Below are positions 34,089-43,929 of a DNA stretch of 64,000 bases, piece by piece. The notes beneath the pieces were generated by a model that ran no database searches, had not been told where the DNA came from, and was given only the letters and a program-made list of their open reading frames with translations. How positions within the stretch are numbered: position 1 is the first letter of the stretch; every line of letters starts with the position of its first letter. Origin of the DNA: Ignavibacteria bacterium. GTDB lineage: Bacteria > Bacteroidota > Ignavibacteria > Kapaibacteriales > UBA4661. The stretch covers positions 1-64,000 of the forward strand of contig JACVZY010000090.1 of NCBI GenBank assembly GCA_014654705.1. Reading direction: 5' to 3'. The translations under genes and the position numbers were made by a program.

Positions 34089-36419
34089 CTACTCCAAGCG
34101 CCAGCGAATACCCAGAAAACCGCGAATGCCCTGAAACGAAGCATACACGTAAGTTGGGTCGAAGGTGAAATTATTGGGATTGCTCACCGGGTCGTTCACG
34201 CGCTTATCGAAGGGGTCGAACGGGCGCATGATGGAATTTGCCGGTGGCGTGTAATTGAGCAAATTTTTCACGCCGGCATAGATTTCCAACGATTTCCATT
34301 CCGAAGAAGCCTCATCGAAGGTCTTGGTGAATTGGATATTTTGCAGACTAAAGAGCGGTGAAAACTCCGGGCGTGGGTCGTTTTCAAAGATAGGCAGCCG
34401 CATCGGACCATAAATTGCGCCGGTATAATCCACCGAAACACCAATATCCTTCAAGGCATAGCTGACGGCAAATGTTCCCGAAAACCGTTCCGCCAGCACA
34501 GGTAGGGTCTTCACGCCATCGTCAACATTGAACACGTCCAGCGCAGTTATGCCAAGCATGATTTTGAGCGGCACATCGGTAAGCGCCACGTCTAGGTTCA
34601 GCGACGTGCCCGCTGAAACCGCATATCCACGCAGATTGTCGTAAATAATTTCGTCGGGGTTGGTGTCGTAATCGGGAATAATTTTATTGGTGAAATACGT
34701 GTAAAACGCGGATGCATCCAGCGTAATAGAGGCTTCCGGCAGTGTGAGTACTTTTGAATAATTGACGTTCGCATTGTAGGACATTTCCGGCTTCAGCGCT
34801 TCGCGAATCACCACGCGCCGTGCGCCTGTCAGTGCTGCGTGGTCTTCGGTGAATATATTCACCACCCGAAAGCCATTCCCCGCCGAAAGCCGAACCACAT
34901 CGTCGTTGTCGGATTTCCATTTGTAGTTGATGCGAGGCGTAACGATGCTGCCATGAGCGCTGCTCCAGTCGTATCTCGCGCCCAAAAGCAGTGTATGCTC
35001 GGGCGCAAGCGCAATTTCATCTTGCACAAACACACCCGGAAGCACGATATTCTGCGGCATGGGGCGACCATTGATGTCGTTTGTTGCGGCAGTGTTGTCT
35101 TGGTAGAACGTATAGCGCGTTGCTGCGCCGAACAAGAATTGATGAGCTTCCCAGAGCGTTTTTTCCCATGTAAGTTGTCCGAAGGCAATTTGCTGCGTGG
35201 CAAAAAACGGTGTCGTGCCGTAGTACGAATTTTGATGGTGATGCGTGAAGGAACCGCGCAAGACGACCTTTTCATTTGGAATCGGAAGTTGATATGCAAC
35301 AATCACTTCTGCGCGGATGGAGATAATTGATTCGCCATAAATACTGTCGCCGCCGCGAAACTCCGGCGACCAATTCATCTCACCGCCGAAACGGTTTTCG
35401 GCGACGTACCGCACCGCAAGTGAGGTTTCGCCTTTGTCGTCGTCGCGCTCCGCAGTCCACTTTGTAAAAGCCGAAAGGCGCTCTTGCAAGGTCGCATCGG
35501 TAAAGCCGTCGCCGTTATTATCCACGCGGTGCTGGAAATGAAAATAGTTTATGCCCAGAAGTCCCGTCAGTGAGCCAAGTTTCAACTTTGCGCTTGCATC
35601 CATATTGTGTTCCAACCACGATGTAGAAAACACGTCAAATGCCACTGTTGCCGCCTTGTCGGGTGATTTGGTGATAACATTAATAATGCCTGCCAGCGCT
35701 TCCGAGCCATAGAGCGTCGAGGCGGGACCTTTCACAATTTCGATACGCTCCACCAGACTACTGGGGATACCATTCAAGCCATAAACCGTTGAAAGTCCGC
35801 TGACAATCGGCATTCCATCTATCATCACCATCGTGTATGCACCTTCCAAGCCGTTGATATGGATGTCTCCGGTGTTGCAGATACTGCAATTCAGCTGCGG
35901 GCGCACACCATTCACCGTTTGCAGCGCATCAAAGAGGCACGCTGTCGGGTTCTTTTTCAAAAATGTAGGTGTATAGACTTCCACCATAACAGGTGAATCG
36001 GAAATCAGGGTTTCGCGCATTGTTCCGGTTACCACAAGTTTTTCTGTAACGCGCTTATCTTCTTTCATTGTGAGGCTCAGCGCGATGTTCTGTGAGGCTG
36101 CGAGGGTGATGTTTTTAGTGAGTGTTTTCCAGCCGATACGCTTTACTTCCAGCGTATAAGAGCCTTCCGGTACATTCAGGATACGAAATGTGCCGGAAGA
36201 ATCTGCCCGCGCACCAAACTTCGTGCCCACAAGCCGCACAGTTGCGAAGCCGATGGCTTCTTTTGCACGGTCGCTTGCACCGCTGCCTTCGATTGCAGCT
36301 TTGATATTGCCCTGTATGGTGCACAACTGCTGGGCTTGCGTGTGATGTGGTATCAAAAAAACACTGAGCAATGCGGCGGCGACAATACAGGCGTGAGAAA
36401 TGTGTTGTAGGAAGTTCAT
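34089..36419 (-). CDS. TonB-dependent outer-membrane receptor
   Basis: A 776-residue receptor with a signal peptide ending near residue 30. A carboxypeptidase-regulatory-like beta-sandwich lies at about residues 35-125, a plug domain at about 130-260 and a C-terminal beta barrel ends in FLGIRWRLE. The plug has a CSIC pair (Cys178, Cys181) just before GDIHINGLEGAYTMVMIDG. A Cys pair here is seen in one subfamily of Bacteroidota receptors and might bind metal or form a disulfide. It should import a scarce ligand such as a metal chelate or cofactor, driven by TonB/ExbBD. Its ATG overlaps the stop of the upstream membrane-protein gene by four bases (ATGA), so the two are translationally coupled. 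Confidence 0.9.
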   Translation of the reverse strand: MNFLQHISHACIVAAALLSVFLIPHHTQAQQLCTIQGNIKAAIEGSGASDRAKEAIGFATVRLVGTKFGARADSSGTFRILNVPEGSYTLEVKRIGWKTLTKNITLAASQNIALSLTMKEDKRVTEKLVVTGTMRETLISDSPVMVEVYTPTFLKKNPTACLFDALQTVNGVRPQLNCSICNTGDIHINGLEGAYTMVMIDGMPIVSGLSTVYGLNGIPSSLVERIEIVKGPASTLYGSEALAGIINVITKSPDKAATVAFDVFSTSWLEHNMDASAKLKLGSLTGLLGINYFHFQHRVDNNGDGFTDATLQERLSAFTKWTAERDDDKGETSLAVRYVAENRFGGEMNWSPEFRGGDSIYGESIISIRAEVIVAYQLPIPNEKVVLRGSFTHHHQNSYYGTTPFFATQQIAFGQLTWEKTLWEAHQFLFGAATRYTFYQDNTAATNDINGRPMPQNIVLPGVFVQDEIALAPEHTLLLGARYDWSSAHGSIVTPRINYKWKSDNDDVVRLSAGNGFRVVNIFTEDHAALTGARRVVIREALKPEMSYNANVNYSKVLTLPEASITLDASAFYTYFTNKIIPDYDTNPDEIIYDNLRGYAVSAGTSLNLDVALTDVPLKIMLGITALDVFNVDDGVKTLPVLAERFSGTFAVSYALKDIGVSVDYTGAIYGPMRLPIFENDPRPEFSPLFSLQNIQFTKTFDEASSEWKSLEIYAGVKNLLNYTPPANSIMRPFDPFDKRVNDPVSNPNNFTFDPTYVYASFQGIRGFLGIRWRLE

Positions 36420-36733
36420 CGTTGTTTGTGTCCAATCAGTTCGTAATATTTTTCTTTTGGCTCGGCTGTCCAACCATTGACACCATGTTTGGGAAGCCAA
36501 TAGCCGTGAACATAACCAATCATAATCGCTCCCAGCCCAAAAATTACACTGTACGCAATCGTGCGTAGTCCAAACGACGACATTACAAGCACAAATGCGA
36601 GGAACAATGCCCCCTTTAGCAAACGCTTCCAGACAGGCTTGTGTGCCTCGAAATGTCCGAAAAAGAGATTGCCGACATGAAATATTGTCATAATGACGGC
36701 AACATCAAACCAAAGATTGTTTTCGATAGACAT
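36416..36733 (-). CDS. Small membrane protein coupled to the TonB receptor
   Basis: A 105-residue protein with three hydrophobic segments, near WFDVAVIMTIFHVGNLFFG, LLKGALFLAFVLVMSSFGL and IAYSVIFGLGAIMIGYVHG. His residues in the first and third segments could bind a metal or heme, but this is speculative. The ATG at 36733 is chosen because AAGGTG precedes it. Its stop overlaps the receptor start in ATGA, so both belong to one function. I do not recognise the family. Confidence 0.7.
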   Translation of the reverse strand: MSIENNLWFDVAVIMTIFHVGNLFFGHFEAHKPVWKRLLKGALFLAFVLVMSSFGLRTIAYSVIFGLGAIMIGYVHGYWLPKHGVNGWTAEPKEKYYELIGHKQR

Positions 36734-36844
36734 GATTGCACCTTGATTGTTTAATTCCGTAAATATTCTTTGGTACAAAAATAGCAAAGAGTTAGTAATT
36801 GTGAAAATAAATTTTAGCCTTAGCTAAAAATAATTTTAACAAAA

Positions 36845-36884
36845 AAGAAAGCCGCTTCAAAACTATGGTTGAAGCGGCTTGGCT
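36845..36884 (-). terminator. Terminator of the M16 peptidase gene
   Basis: Arms aagccgcttcaa and ttgaagcggctt enclose 8 bases. On the minus strand a T-rich run follows. It lies just past the M16 peptidase stop. Confidence 0.85.
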
Positions 36885-36923
36885 TAAGCTACGACGGCTT
36901 TAGGTAAAAGAAAACGAATACTT

Positions 36924-39818
36924 TTATTTCCCAGTAGCTTCTTTATTTGCCTTTGCTTTCGCAAAGTCGCCAGCTTTGACGATAGAGATTTTTGCGGGGT
37001 CAATATGCTTACGCAGAGCTTGGGATATTTGGTCGGGTGTGAGGGCAGCGATTTTTTTCTCGAAGTCCTCATCCCACGCCAAAGTACGCTTGATGAAAAG
37101 ATAGTCGTTCAAGCGGCTCGATAAGCCTGCATCTTGTGAGCGGTTCACGGTTTGCGATTGCAAATAGCCTGATTTTGCGGACTTCACTTCTTCGTCGGTG
37201 AAGCCGTCTTTCAAAGCGCGGTCGATCTCTTCTTTGAAGGCTTTTTCTAGCTTTTCTACATTTTGCGGTGCATAGATAGCGAACGAGAAAAACGTACCAA
37301 ACTTGTCGAGCGATGAAGCGCTCAACTGCGAACCTACACCATAGCTCAAACCGTCTTTCTGGCGAATCCGCACGGCAAGGCGAGAATTGAGAAAGCCGCC
37401 ACCGAGCATATAATTACCCAACACAAGCGCCGGATAATCGGGGTCGTCGTTGCGAAGTGGCATTGTTACGCCAGCGATGAAAAAGGCATTTGCTTTGTCG
37501 GGGGTTTCGAGTGCTTGGTTGATTGCTGCAACGTCTTTACGCTGAGATTCAATACGCTTGAACGGTTTGGGGCTTTTCCACGAACCAAAAAGTTCGCGGG
37601 TAAGTTTGCCAATTTCCGCCTCGTCGAAGTCGCCTACAACGCTAATTTGTGCTTCCGATGCACCATAGAAATCTTGATAAAAATTCTTCACATCGGCAAG
37701 CGTGAGAGCTTTCAGAAGCGCAGTACTTTCGTCAACCGAATTGACACTCATAATGTGTCCTTTTGGGTACGGTAGCAAATGCTTTTGAAGTGCAATTTGT
37801 GCCACTGCACTTGGTTCGCTACGCTGTGCTTCGTAACCCGCAAGCGTTTCTTGCTTGAGCGATTCAAATTCTTTTTCGGGGAATGTCGGGTCACGGAATG
37901 CTTCACCCACGAGTTTCAGCAGTGCAGGCAGATTTTCGCGTGTTGTTTCGATGTTGGCAACAACAGTTTGTCCGCTTGGGAATACGTTCAGACGTGCTTT
38001 GAGGCTGTTTATAGCGTCTTGAATTTGCTCGCGCGTTTTCGATTTCGTGCCGCGCAAGAGCATTTGTGCGGCTATTTCGTGTGCTGTTCCTTTGTTCATC
38101 AGGCTTTGCTCGTCGCCCAAGCGAAGCGTGATGCGGGCTGCAACGCTACCACCGCGTGTCTTTTTGCTCAAAAGTGCTACCGAAAGTGGTCCCATTTCGC
38201 CGCCCGGCAGTTGACGTTTTACGCGGGCTTCGATGTTTGCCGGAGAGGGGTCGAATGCTTCGCCTTCTGCGATTGCCGCACTGCCTTTGTAATCCTTGAC
38301 AAGCGCGTCCACATCAGGTGTGGCAGGAATTTCGGTGCGGTCGGGTTTTTCTGTGGGCAGGAACACGCCCGTTGTGCGATTGGATGGCTTCAGATAGAGA
38401 GCTGCCACGCGCTGCACGTCTTCTGGCGTTACTTTCGTAAGGCGGTCGCGGCGGAGGAAAAACAAGCGCCAGTCACCCTGAGCCATGTATTCGCTGAGTT
38501 GCAGGCCCACGCGGTCGGAACTGTTCAGCGTCAATTCCACATTTTTGAGCAGCGAAGCGCGGGCACGTTCAACTTCTTCTTTCGTTACGCGCATTTTTGC
38601 TGCCGAATCCAGCGTTGCGAGGAAGATATGACGTGCAGAATCCAATGAATTTTGTACGCGAACTTCCGTTGAGAAAAACATGACGCCGGGTTCACGAAGC
38701 GGGAACAAGAAACCACCAACGCTGCTGGCTTTTTTTGTGTCCACAAGCGCTTTGTAGAGCCTTCCTGTACCTTCTTCAGAAAGAACATGATCAAGCACTT
38801 CCAGCGCTGGGAAATCGGGATGCGAACCTGCGCAGATGTGATATGCTGCGGCTGCAATTTGAATGTCACCCGTGCGGCGCAGTGTTACATCGCGTTCGCC
38901 GTCTTGTGTCGGGTCTTGAGTGTACGTTTTTTGCAATGAGCGTGTAGGGCGAGGAATGGGCGCAAAGTATTTAGTAATGAGCGCCAGTGTCTTTTTCTCG
39001 TCGAATTTGCCCGCAACAAGCAAGACTGCGTTGTCCGGCTGATAGTAATTGCGGTAGAATGCTTGCAAGCGGTCAATCGGCACATTTTCCAAATCGGCGC
39101 GGCAGCCAATGGTGGATTTGCCGTAATTATGCCAAAGATATACACCGGAGATAATGCGCTGCAAGAGGATGCTAAACGGATTATTTTCGCCAGACTCAAA
39201 TTCATTTCGCACAACGGTCATTTCGCTTTCAAGGTCTTTTTTGGCGATGAAGGAATTTACCATACGGTCTGCTTCAAGGTCAAGCGCCCATTCAAGATTT
39301 TCATCGGTCGCCGAAAAAGTCTCAAAATAGTTCGTGCGGTCAAGCCACGTCGTACCGTTGGGGCGAGCGCCGTGCTTCGTCAGCTCTTCGGGGATATTGG
39401 TGTGCTTAGGAGTGCCTTTGAAGACAAGGTGCTCCAGAAGGTGTGCCATACCGGTTTCACCATAATTTTCATGGCGTGAGCCTACCAGATATGTGATATT
39501 GACAGTAATGGTTGGCTTTGACTGATCGGGGAACAGCAAAATGCGCAAGCCATTCGGCAGACGATATTCCGTTATGCCTTCGACCGAGGTAAATTTTTCG
39601 GGTGTGGGCAATGCCGTAGGAACTGCCGGAGCAACCATAGGAGCTGGTGGGGCAGGGGCTGTGGGCAAAGCTGCCGGGGTTCCCGGCTTCGCACCTTTTT
39701 TTTGCGCCTGAAGCGGCAGGGAAGCAGCAAGACTTCCGCAGAGTAGGAGCAAGCACAATGCACTCGCCGAACGCACTACGCCTTGCCGAAGCAAGGCACG
39801 AATAAAGGAAACACTCAT
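36924..39818 (-). CDS. M16-family zinc peptidase, two-lobed, exported
   Basis: A 964-residue metallopeptidase of the pitrilysin/insulinase clan. The signal peptide ends near residue 39 (LQAQ). A Pro/Ala/Lys linker spans about residues 40-75. The inverted zinc motif HLLEH is at 126-130, with a downstream Glu in EMTVVRNEFE. A second M16 lobe starts near residue 520 without a zinc motif, as expected for the chaperoning half. It should degrade or process peptides in the periplasm. It is a single gene with its own terminator, 60 bases after the leucyl aminopeptidase gene on the same strand. Confidence 0.92.
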   Translation of the reverse strand: MSVSFIRALLRQGVVRSASALCLLLLCGSLAASLPLQAQKKGAKPGTPAALPTAPAPPAPMVAPAVPTALPTPEKFTSVEGITEYRLPNGLRILLFPDQSKPTITVNITYLVGSRHENYGETGMAHLLEHLVFKGTPKHTNIPEELTKHGARPNGTTWLDRTNYFETFSATDENLEWALDLEADRMVNSFIAKKDLESEMTVVRNEFESGENNPFSILLQRIISGVYLWHNYGKSTIGCRADLENVPIDRLQAFYRNYYQPDNAVLLVAGKFDEKKTLALITKYFAPIPRPTRSLQKTYTQDPTQDGERDVTLRRTGDIQIAAAAYHICAGSHPDFPALEVLDHVLSEEGTGRLYKALVDTKKASSVGGFLFPLREPGVMFFSTEVRVQNSLDSARHIFLATLDSAAKMRVTKEEVERARASLLKNVELTLNSSDRVGLQLSEYMAQGDWRLFFLRRDRLTKVTPEDVQRVAALYLKPSNRTTGVFLPTEKPDRTEIPATPDVDALVKDYKGSAAIAEGEAFDPSPANIEARVKRQLPGGEMGPLSVALLSKKTRGGSVAARITLRLGDEQSLMNKGTAHEIAAQMLLRGTKSKTREQIQDAINSLKARLNVFPSGQTVVANIETTRENLPALLKLVGEAFRDPTFPEKEFESLKQETLAGYEAQRSEPSAVAQIALQKHLLPYPKGHIMSVNSVDESTALLKALTLADVKNFYQDFYGASEAQISVVGDFDEAEIGKLTRELFGSWKSPKPFKRIESQRKDVAAINQALETPDKANAFFIAGVTMPLRNDDPDYPALVLGNYMLGGGFLNSRLAVRIRQKDGLSYGVGSQLSASSLDKFGTFFSFAIYAPQNVEKLEKAFKEEIDRALKDGFTDEEVKSAKSGYLQSQTVNRSQDAGLSSRLNDYLFIKRTLAWDEDFEKKIAALTPDQISQALRKHIDPAKISIVKAGDFAKAKANKEATGK

Positions 39819-39878
39819 AACAAAAACAAAGAGATAGTGAAAAAAAGGGTTAGGGGATTGGCAGACGGTAAAAACAAT

Positions 39879-41375
39879 TTAGCTTTTCCACTTCCTGAGC
39901 ATATCGCACAGAAGTCGTACACCCACTCCTGATGCGCCTTTGGGCAGATAGCCGCTCTCGGAAGAAAGGATTGCCGTGCCGGCAATATCAAGGTGCGTCC
40001 ACGGCATATCGCTCACAAAGCGCTTCAGGAAAAGCGCGGCGGTAATAGCTCCGGCGTAGCGTCCGCCAGCATTTTTGATATCCGTGATGTCGCCTTTGAT
40101 AAGGTCTTCATATTCTTCGTAGAGCGGAAGTTCGCAGACGTACTCGTGCGTGTAGTCTCCGGCAAGTTTGAGGCGGCTTTTGAGCTGGGCATCGGTTCCC
40201 ATCATGCCCGTTGTAACCGTGCCAAGTGCCACAACGCAAGCACCCGTCAGCGTCGCAAGGTCAATGCAGGCTTGGGGCTTGTAGCGTTGGGCATAGAGTA
40301 GCGCATCGGCAAGAATTAAGCGCCCTTCCGCGTCGGTATTATCGACTTCCACGCTCACGCCGTTGGTATAGACAATCACATCGCCCGGCACAACTGCGCT
40401 GCCGCTCACCATATTTTCTGTGGCGGGAACAATACCGACGAGGTTTACTTTTAAGCCAAGATGTGCCACGGCTGTCATCGTGCTGATAACCGTTGCCGCA
40501 CCGTGCATATCTATTTTCATTTCGCCCATTCCAGCGGCAGGCTTTATCGAAACACCACCGGTATCGAAGGTAACGCCTTTGCCGACGAGCACAATTGGCT
40601 TGTCATTTTTGCTTCCGCCATTGTATTCCATCACAATAAAGACCGGAGGGCGCTTACTACCTTGATTCACCGCCAAAAGTCCTTGCATTTTAAGCGCTTC
40701 GATTTTCTTTTTGTCTAGCACCGTCACCTTGAAATTCGCGTCTTTGCCGGCTTTCAGAGCAGCGTCGGCGAGCTTTTCAGGATACATATCGTTATCCGGT
40801 GTGTTGCCAAGTGCGCGGGCAAGCAGTGTGCCACCACAGACCGTATTCGCATATTCGGCGCCTTTTTTTATATCGGCAAGGAGTTTTTTATTATCGCTGC
40901 AAAACGTGATATGCTCAAGCGTATTGCTCAAGCGCTCTTTGTCCGAGAAGTAGCGAGTGAATTTGTACGCTCCCAGACAAAAGCCCTCGGTTACTGCCTC
41001 ACCAAAGCCTTCTGCTTCAATCGCGAGACCGGGTGGAATGCCGACGGCGAGCGATTTCAGTTTTTTGCCTGTCGCAGCTTTTGCGGCGGCGGCGGCGGCA
41101 CGGCGCAGCCCCTCCAGTGTAACTTTCTCCATCTCGCCGATTCCCACCACGAGAAGGCGTGCAGTCTGCTTGGTCTTGCTCCCGCTGTAAACCATGGCAA
41201 CGCTGCCTGATTTTGCTTTGAAATCACCGGATTCAAAAAGCGCTTTTGCTTCAGGAAAATCGTTGGCGATGAGTTTTTGTGCTTCAGCGAAGCGCTTTTC
41301 GTTGCTGGGGATAAACGCAACGTACACATCGGCTTTTGTCTCCAAAAGCGTTGTCTGGGAGAACGTAAGTTTCAT
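39879..41375 (-). CDS. pepA: Leucyl aminopeptidase, M17 family
   Basis: A 498-residue cytosolic aminopeptidase that removes N-terminal residues with two metal ions. The C-terminal catalytic domain has LVGKGVTFDTGG with the metal-binding Lys and Asp, KIDMHGAATV, and the hallmark NTDAEGRLILADAL. The N-terminal domain spans about 170 residues. The ATG at 41375 opens the conserved N-terminal strand and is preferred over the start at 41408. It may share a transcript with the M16 peptidase gene that follows, suggesting peptide recycling. Confidence 0.95.
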   Translation of the reverse strand: MKLTFSQTTLLETKADVYVAFIPSNEKRFAEAQKLIANDFPEAKALFESGDFKAKSGSVAMVYSGSKTKQTARLLVVGIGEMEKVTLEGLRRAAAAAAKAATGKKLKSLAVGIPPGLAIEAEGFGEAVTEGFCLGAYKFTRYFSDKERLSNTLEHITFCSDNKKLLADIKKGAEYANTVCGGTLLARALGNTPDNDMYPEKLADAALKAGKDANFKVTVLDKKKIEALKMQGLLAVNQGSKRPPVFIVMEYNGGSKNDKPIVLVGKGVTFDTGGVSIKPAAGMGEMKIDMHGAATVISTMTAVAHLGLKVNLVGIVPATENMVSGSAVVPGDVIVYTNGVSVEVDNTDAEGRLILADALLYAQRYKPQACIDLATLTGACVVALGTVTTGMMGTDAQLKSRLKLAGDYTHEYVCELPLYEEYEDLIKGDITDIKNAGGRYAGAITAALFLKRFVSDMPWTHLDIAGTAILSSESGYLPKGASGVGVRLLCDMLRKWKS

Positions 41376-41536
41376 ATCACATCTTAAGTAAAATGGGGAA
41401 ATGCACAATTTTGAATGTTCGTTATGTTATCTCTCTCGGAGTGCGCAAAAATACAATAATTTGCGGAAAGTCATTGGTGAAAAGTCATGTGTGCTTGTGG
41501 GCTAGGGGTAAAAAAACTGCACCAAAAGTTCTCTTC

Positions 41537-41698
41537 TCAAGGCTGCTTATCCATTGTCGGATATTTTTTCCTACGGCAGGCATCACTGCAATAGCGCACG
41601 GAATCCCAATTGTGCTCCCATTTTTTTCGCCATGCAAAAGGGCGACCGCATTGGGAACAAATTTTCGTCGGTAGGTCAGATTTTTTTCGCATTTTCAT
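41537..41698 (-). CDS. DUF2256 zinc-ribbon-like small protein
   Basis: A 53-residue protein read directly from the minus strand between divergent neighbours. It has the DUF2256 pattern: a basic N-terminus, a first Cys pair in [17 protein letters not shown] (Cys14, Cys17), then [17 protein letters not shown] with a second pair (Cys37, Cys41). The four Cys probably hold one zinc. Family members are often encoded beside cryptochrome/photolyase-like genes; here the photolyase is 24 kb away. The ATG at 41698 (or 41692) faces the lipoprotein start at 41737, so the two share a short divergent promoter region. Function unknown. Confidence 0.85.
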   Translation of the reverse strand: MKMRKKSDLPTKICSQCGRPFAWRKKWEHNWDSVRYCSDACRRKKYPTMDKQP

Positions 41699-41736
41699 CG
41701 GCAGTACCTGTTTATTGGCAACCTTTTTTAGCAGTA

Positions 41737-42270
41737 ATGACGCTTCAGCAACGGCATATTGTACAATCTTTTGTCGTGGTCATTGTTCTTATCGGCGCGA
41801 TGGGCTTTGTTTCCTCGTGCTTTAATCCTTTTGCCCCACGTCTTGCCCAACAGAGCAGTGGCTCGCTTTTAGGCGACCAACGCACTCTCGACGGCGTATT
41901 TCAAAATTTTCGGTATGCTTACATTTTCAAAGACACTCTCACCTACGGACAACTTCTCGCACCAAATTTCGTCTTTATCTATCGCAATTACGACCGCAAT
42001 GTGGACGTAACATGGGGACGCGACGAAGAAATGTTCTCCACCAATGGACTCTTCCGAACTGCCCAAACACTGGATTTAGTCTGGAACGAAATCATTTTTT
42101 CGAGTGGCGATTCCCTCAATACAACTATACAACGCGGCTTTAACCTGACTATTACCTTCAATGCCAGCGATGTCATTCGCTTGGACGGGCGCGTAAATCT
42201 CAGCCTAATACGCGACAAACCAAGTGATGTGTGGATGATTCGCCGATGGCGTGATGAATCGAATTTTTAG
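41737..42270 (+). CDS. Small lipoprotein, NTF2-like
   Basis: A 177-residue lipoprotein. The signal ends at the lipobox VSSC (Cys28). The mature part has a pattern of long beta strands with Trp/Tyr and a final [11 protein letters not shown] strand, reminiscent of NTF2/SnoaL-like folds; this is only a shape-level guess. The ATG at 41737 is chosen because the signal peptide starts there. The longer frame upstream overlaps the DUF2256 gene and is not protein-like. BirA follows after 26 bases. Confidence 0.7.
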   Translation: MTLQQRHIVQSFVVVIVLIGAMGFVSSCFNPFAPRLAQQSSGSLLGDQRTLDGVFQNFRYAYIFKDTLTYGQLLAPNFVFIYRNYDRNVDVTWGRDEEMFSTNGLFRTAQTLDLVWNEIIFSSGDSLNTTIQRGFNLTITFNASDVIRLDGRVNLSLIRDKPSDVWMIRRWRDESNF

Positions 42271-42296
42271 ACCAAACCTAATATCTTGTCCGCTCT

Positions 42297-43106
42297 ATGC
42301 GCCCGTTTCAACGCTATCATTTTTCAGAGCTTCCCTCCACCAACGATAAAGCAAAAGAACTCAGTCGCCGATATGCGGTCAATGAGTTTCTTGCCGTTAC
42401 TACCGACTTGCAAACAAGCGGTCGCGGGCGAAATGGCAAAGTCTGGCTTGGGCGGGCAAACGAAAATGTGTATTGTTCGCTTGCCGTGCGACATGGCGCA
42501 ATGTCTGGACTTACAAAAAATGGAAACAGTCTGATGACGAATTTGGCGGCGTACCAAGCGCTTGGTTCGCTGGCAGCATTGCAGGCTATTCGGTCATTCC
42601 TACCGCCAATGCAGCGCCACACCGCCCAGCTCAAATATCCGAATGATGTGTATTTGCTCACAGCAGCGCATGAACGCAAGAAAGTATGCGGTGTTCTTGT
42701 CGAGCATGAGTTTGTCGGGGCAGAGTGCATCGGCAGTACTATCGGCATTGGTATCAATGTTCGGCAGACAGATTTTCCTGCTGAACTTGCCGTAAAAGCC
42801 TCATCGTTACTTGCTTGTGGGATTGACGTAGAAGTAGAAGACGTAATGGCAGCGCTTCTGAGAGAAAGCGAAAAATATTGTGAACTCTATGCGCTCTCCG
42901 GTCGGAAAGATAGTGCGCAAGCGGCTTTTAGCGAATGGTGGCGCGAACTCGCGCTGGAAGGAGCGCCAGTAGTCCTGAGCGGCACAGAAGGTGCATGGAT
43001 AGCGAAGAGCTTACAAGACGACGGGAGCTTGCTTGTACGGCGAGCCGAAGGTGATGAAAGCCGCGTTGTAACGAACGGCGATTCGCTTGTGCGCTTGGAT
43101 TGGTAA
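42297..43106 (+). CDS. birA: Biotin-[acetyl-CoA-carboxylase] ligase
   Basis: A 269-residue biotin protein ligase that makes biotinyl-AMP and attaches biotin to carboxyl carrier proteins. The biotin/ATP-binding GRGRNGKVWLG loop is at about residues 42-52, with LKYPNDVYL and GIGINV downstream and a C-terminal SH3-like domain. The N-terminal HTH repressor domain of E. coli BirA is absent, so it is the short, non-regulatory form. It probably shares a transcript with the upstream lipoprotein gene. Confidence 0.93.
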   Translation: MRPFQRYHFSELPSTNDKAKELSRRYAVNEFLAVTTDLQTSGRGRNGKVWLGRANENVYCSLAVRHGAMSGLTKNGNSLMTNLAAYQALGSLAALQAIRSFLPPMQRHTAQLKYPNDVYLLTAAHERKKVCGVLVEHEFVGAECIGSTIGIGINVRQTDFPAELAVKASSLLACGIDVEVEDVMAALLRESEKYCELYALSGRKDSAQAAFSEWWRELALEGAPVVLSGTEGAWIAKSLQDDGSLLVRRAEGDESRVVTNGDSLVRLDW

Positions 43107-43124
43107 CAAGAAAAAGAAAAAACT

Positions 43125-43913
43125 TTACTGCAATGCCTCGCGGACAGCCGTTGTATAGCTGCGGCTAATAGGAAAAAGTTCTGCGACACCCGTGAGGCGA
43201 ATACAGTATTTTCCGGCAGATTCTGCAACCAATTCCTCAACAAAGTGTTTATTGACAAGCGTAGAGCGGTGCAAGCGAAGAAAAATGCTCGGCGGGAGTG
43301 ATTCTGCCCACTCTTCCAGCGTCTTGCGCATAAGGGCAATGGAGCCATCTTCAACATGCAGTTCGGTGTAATTATCGGCAGAGCGTACAAACACAAGGTT
43401 ATTCAGGGGAATAAACCGACTTTTGGTGCCGAATTTTAGCAGTAATTGGTCGGTCAGCGTGAGTGTTTTTGCTGCCGATAGTTTTGTGTGCGGCGTGTTT
43501 TGTTCTGGCGATGTGCTGTCATCAGGCGTATTGTTTTTTTGCTCTTCTTTGTTCTGGCGCAAGCGGCGTAGTGACTGCTCCAGACGCTCTGGTGCGGCAG
43601 GCTTCATAATGTAGTCGAGCGCGTTCACCTCAAAAGCACGAATCGCGTATTGGTCGTAGGCGGTAACAAAGACGACTTTTTTCATATCGGGAACCTCTGG
43701 CACAAGGTCGAATCCCGTGCCGCCCGGAAGCTGAATATCCAGAAAAATGCCGTCTGCTTCGGGATGGGAGGCAAGCGTCTGCCGTGCCGATTCGATGGTG
43801 TCTGCCTCGGCAATAACGTTCACGCCGCCGCACTCTTCGAGGGCTTGACGAAGGCTGTTGCGCACACGGCGCTCGTCGTCGATGATGATGACGTTCAATG
43901 TGTCCATATCCAA
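43125..43913 (-). CDS. LytTR-type response regulator
   Basis: A 262-residue regulator. The receiver domain has acidic pocket Asp12-Asp13, phosphorylation site Asp59 and the conserved Lys in DYIMKPAAPERL. A Gln/Asn/Ser-rich linker spans about residues 130-160. The C-terminal LytTR domain contains the SADNYTELH and FLRLHRSTLVNKHFVEEL blocks, which bind direct repeats in DNA. Its usual partner, a histidine kinase of the LytS type, is absent here. It lies 16 bases after the LolC/E-type permease gene on the same strand. Confidence 0.93.
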   Translation of the reverse strand: MDMDTLNVIIIDDERRVRNSLRQALEECGGVNVIAEADTIESARQTLASHPEADGIFLDIQLPGGTGFDLVPEVPDMKKVVFVTAYDQYAIRAFEVNALDYIMKPAAPERLEQSLRRLRQNKEEQKNNTPDDSTSPEQNTPHTKLSAAKTLTLTDQLLLKFGTKSRFIPLNNLVFVRSADNYTELHVEDGSIALMRKTLEEWAESLPPSIFLRLHRSTLVNKHFVEELVAESAGKYCIRLTGVAELFPISRSYTTAVREALQ

Positions 43914-43929
43914 GGAGTTCGATGAATGA

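Noticed and set aside
41554-41736. Long N-terminal extension of the lipoprotein gene
   Set aside because: It overlaps the DUF2256 gene on the other strand and the lipoprotein signal clearly starts at 41737.
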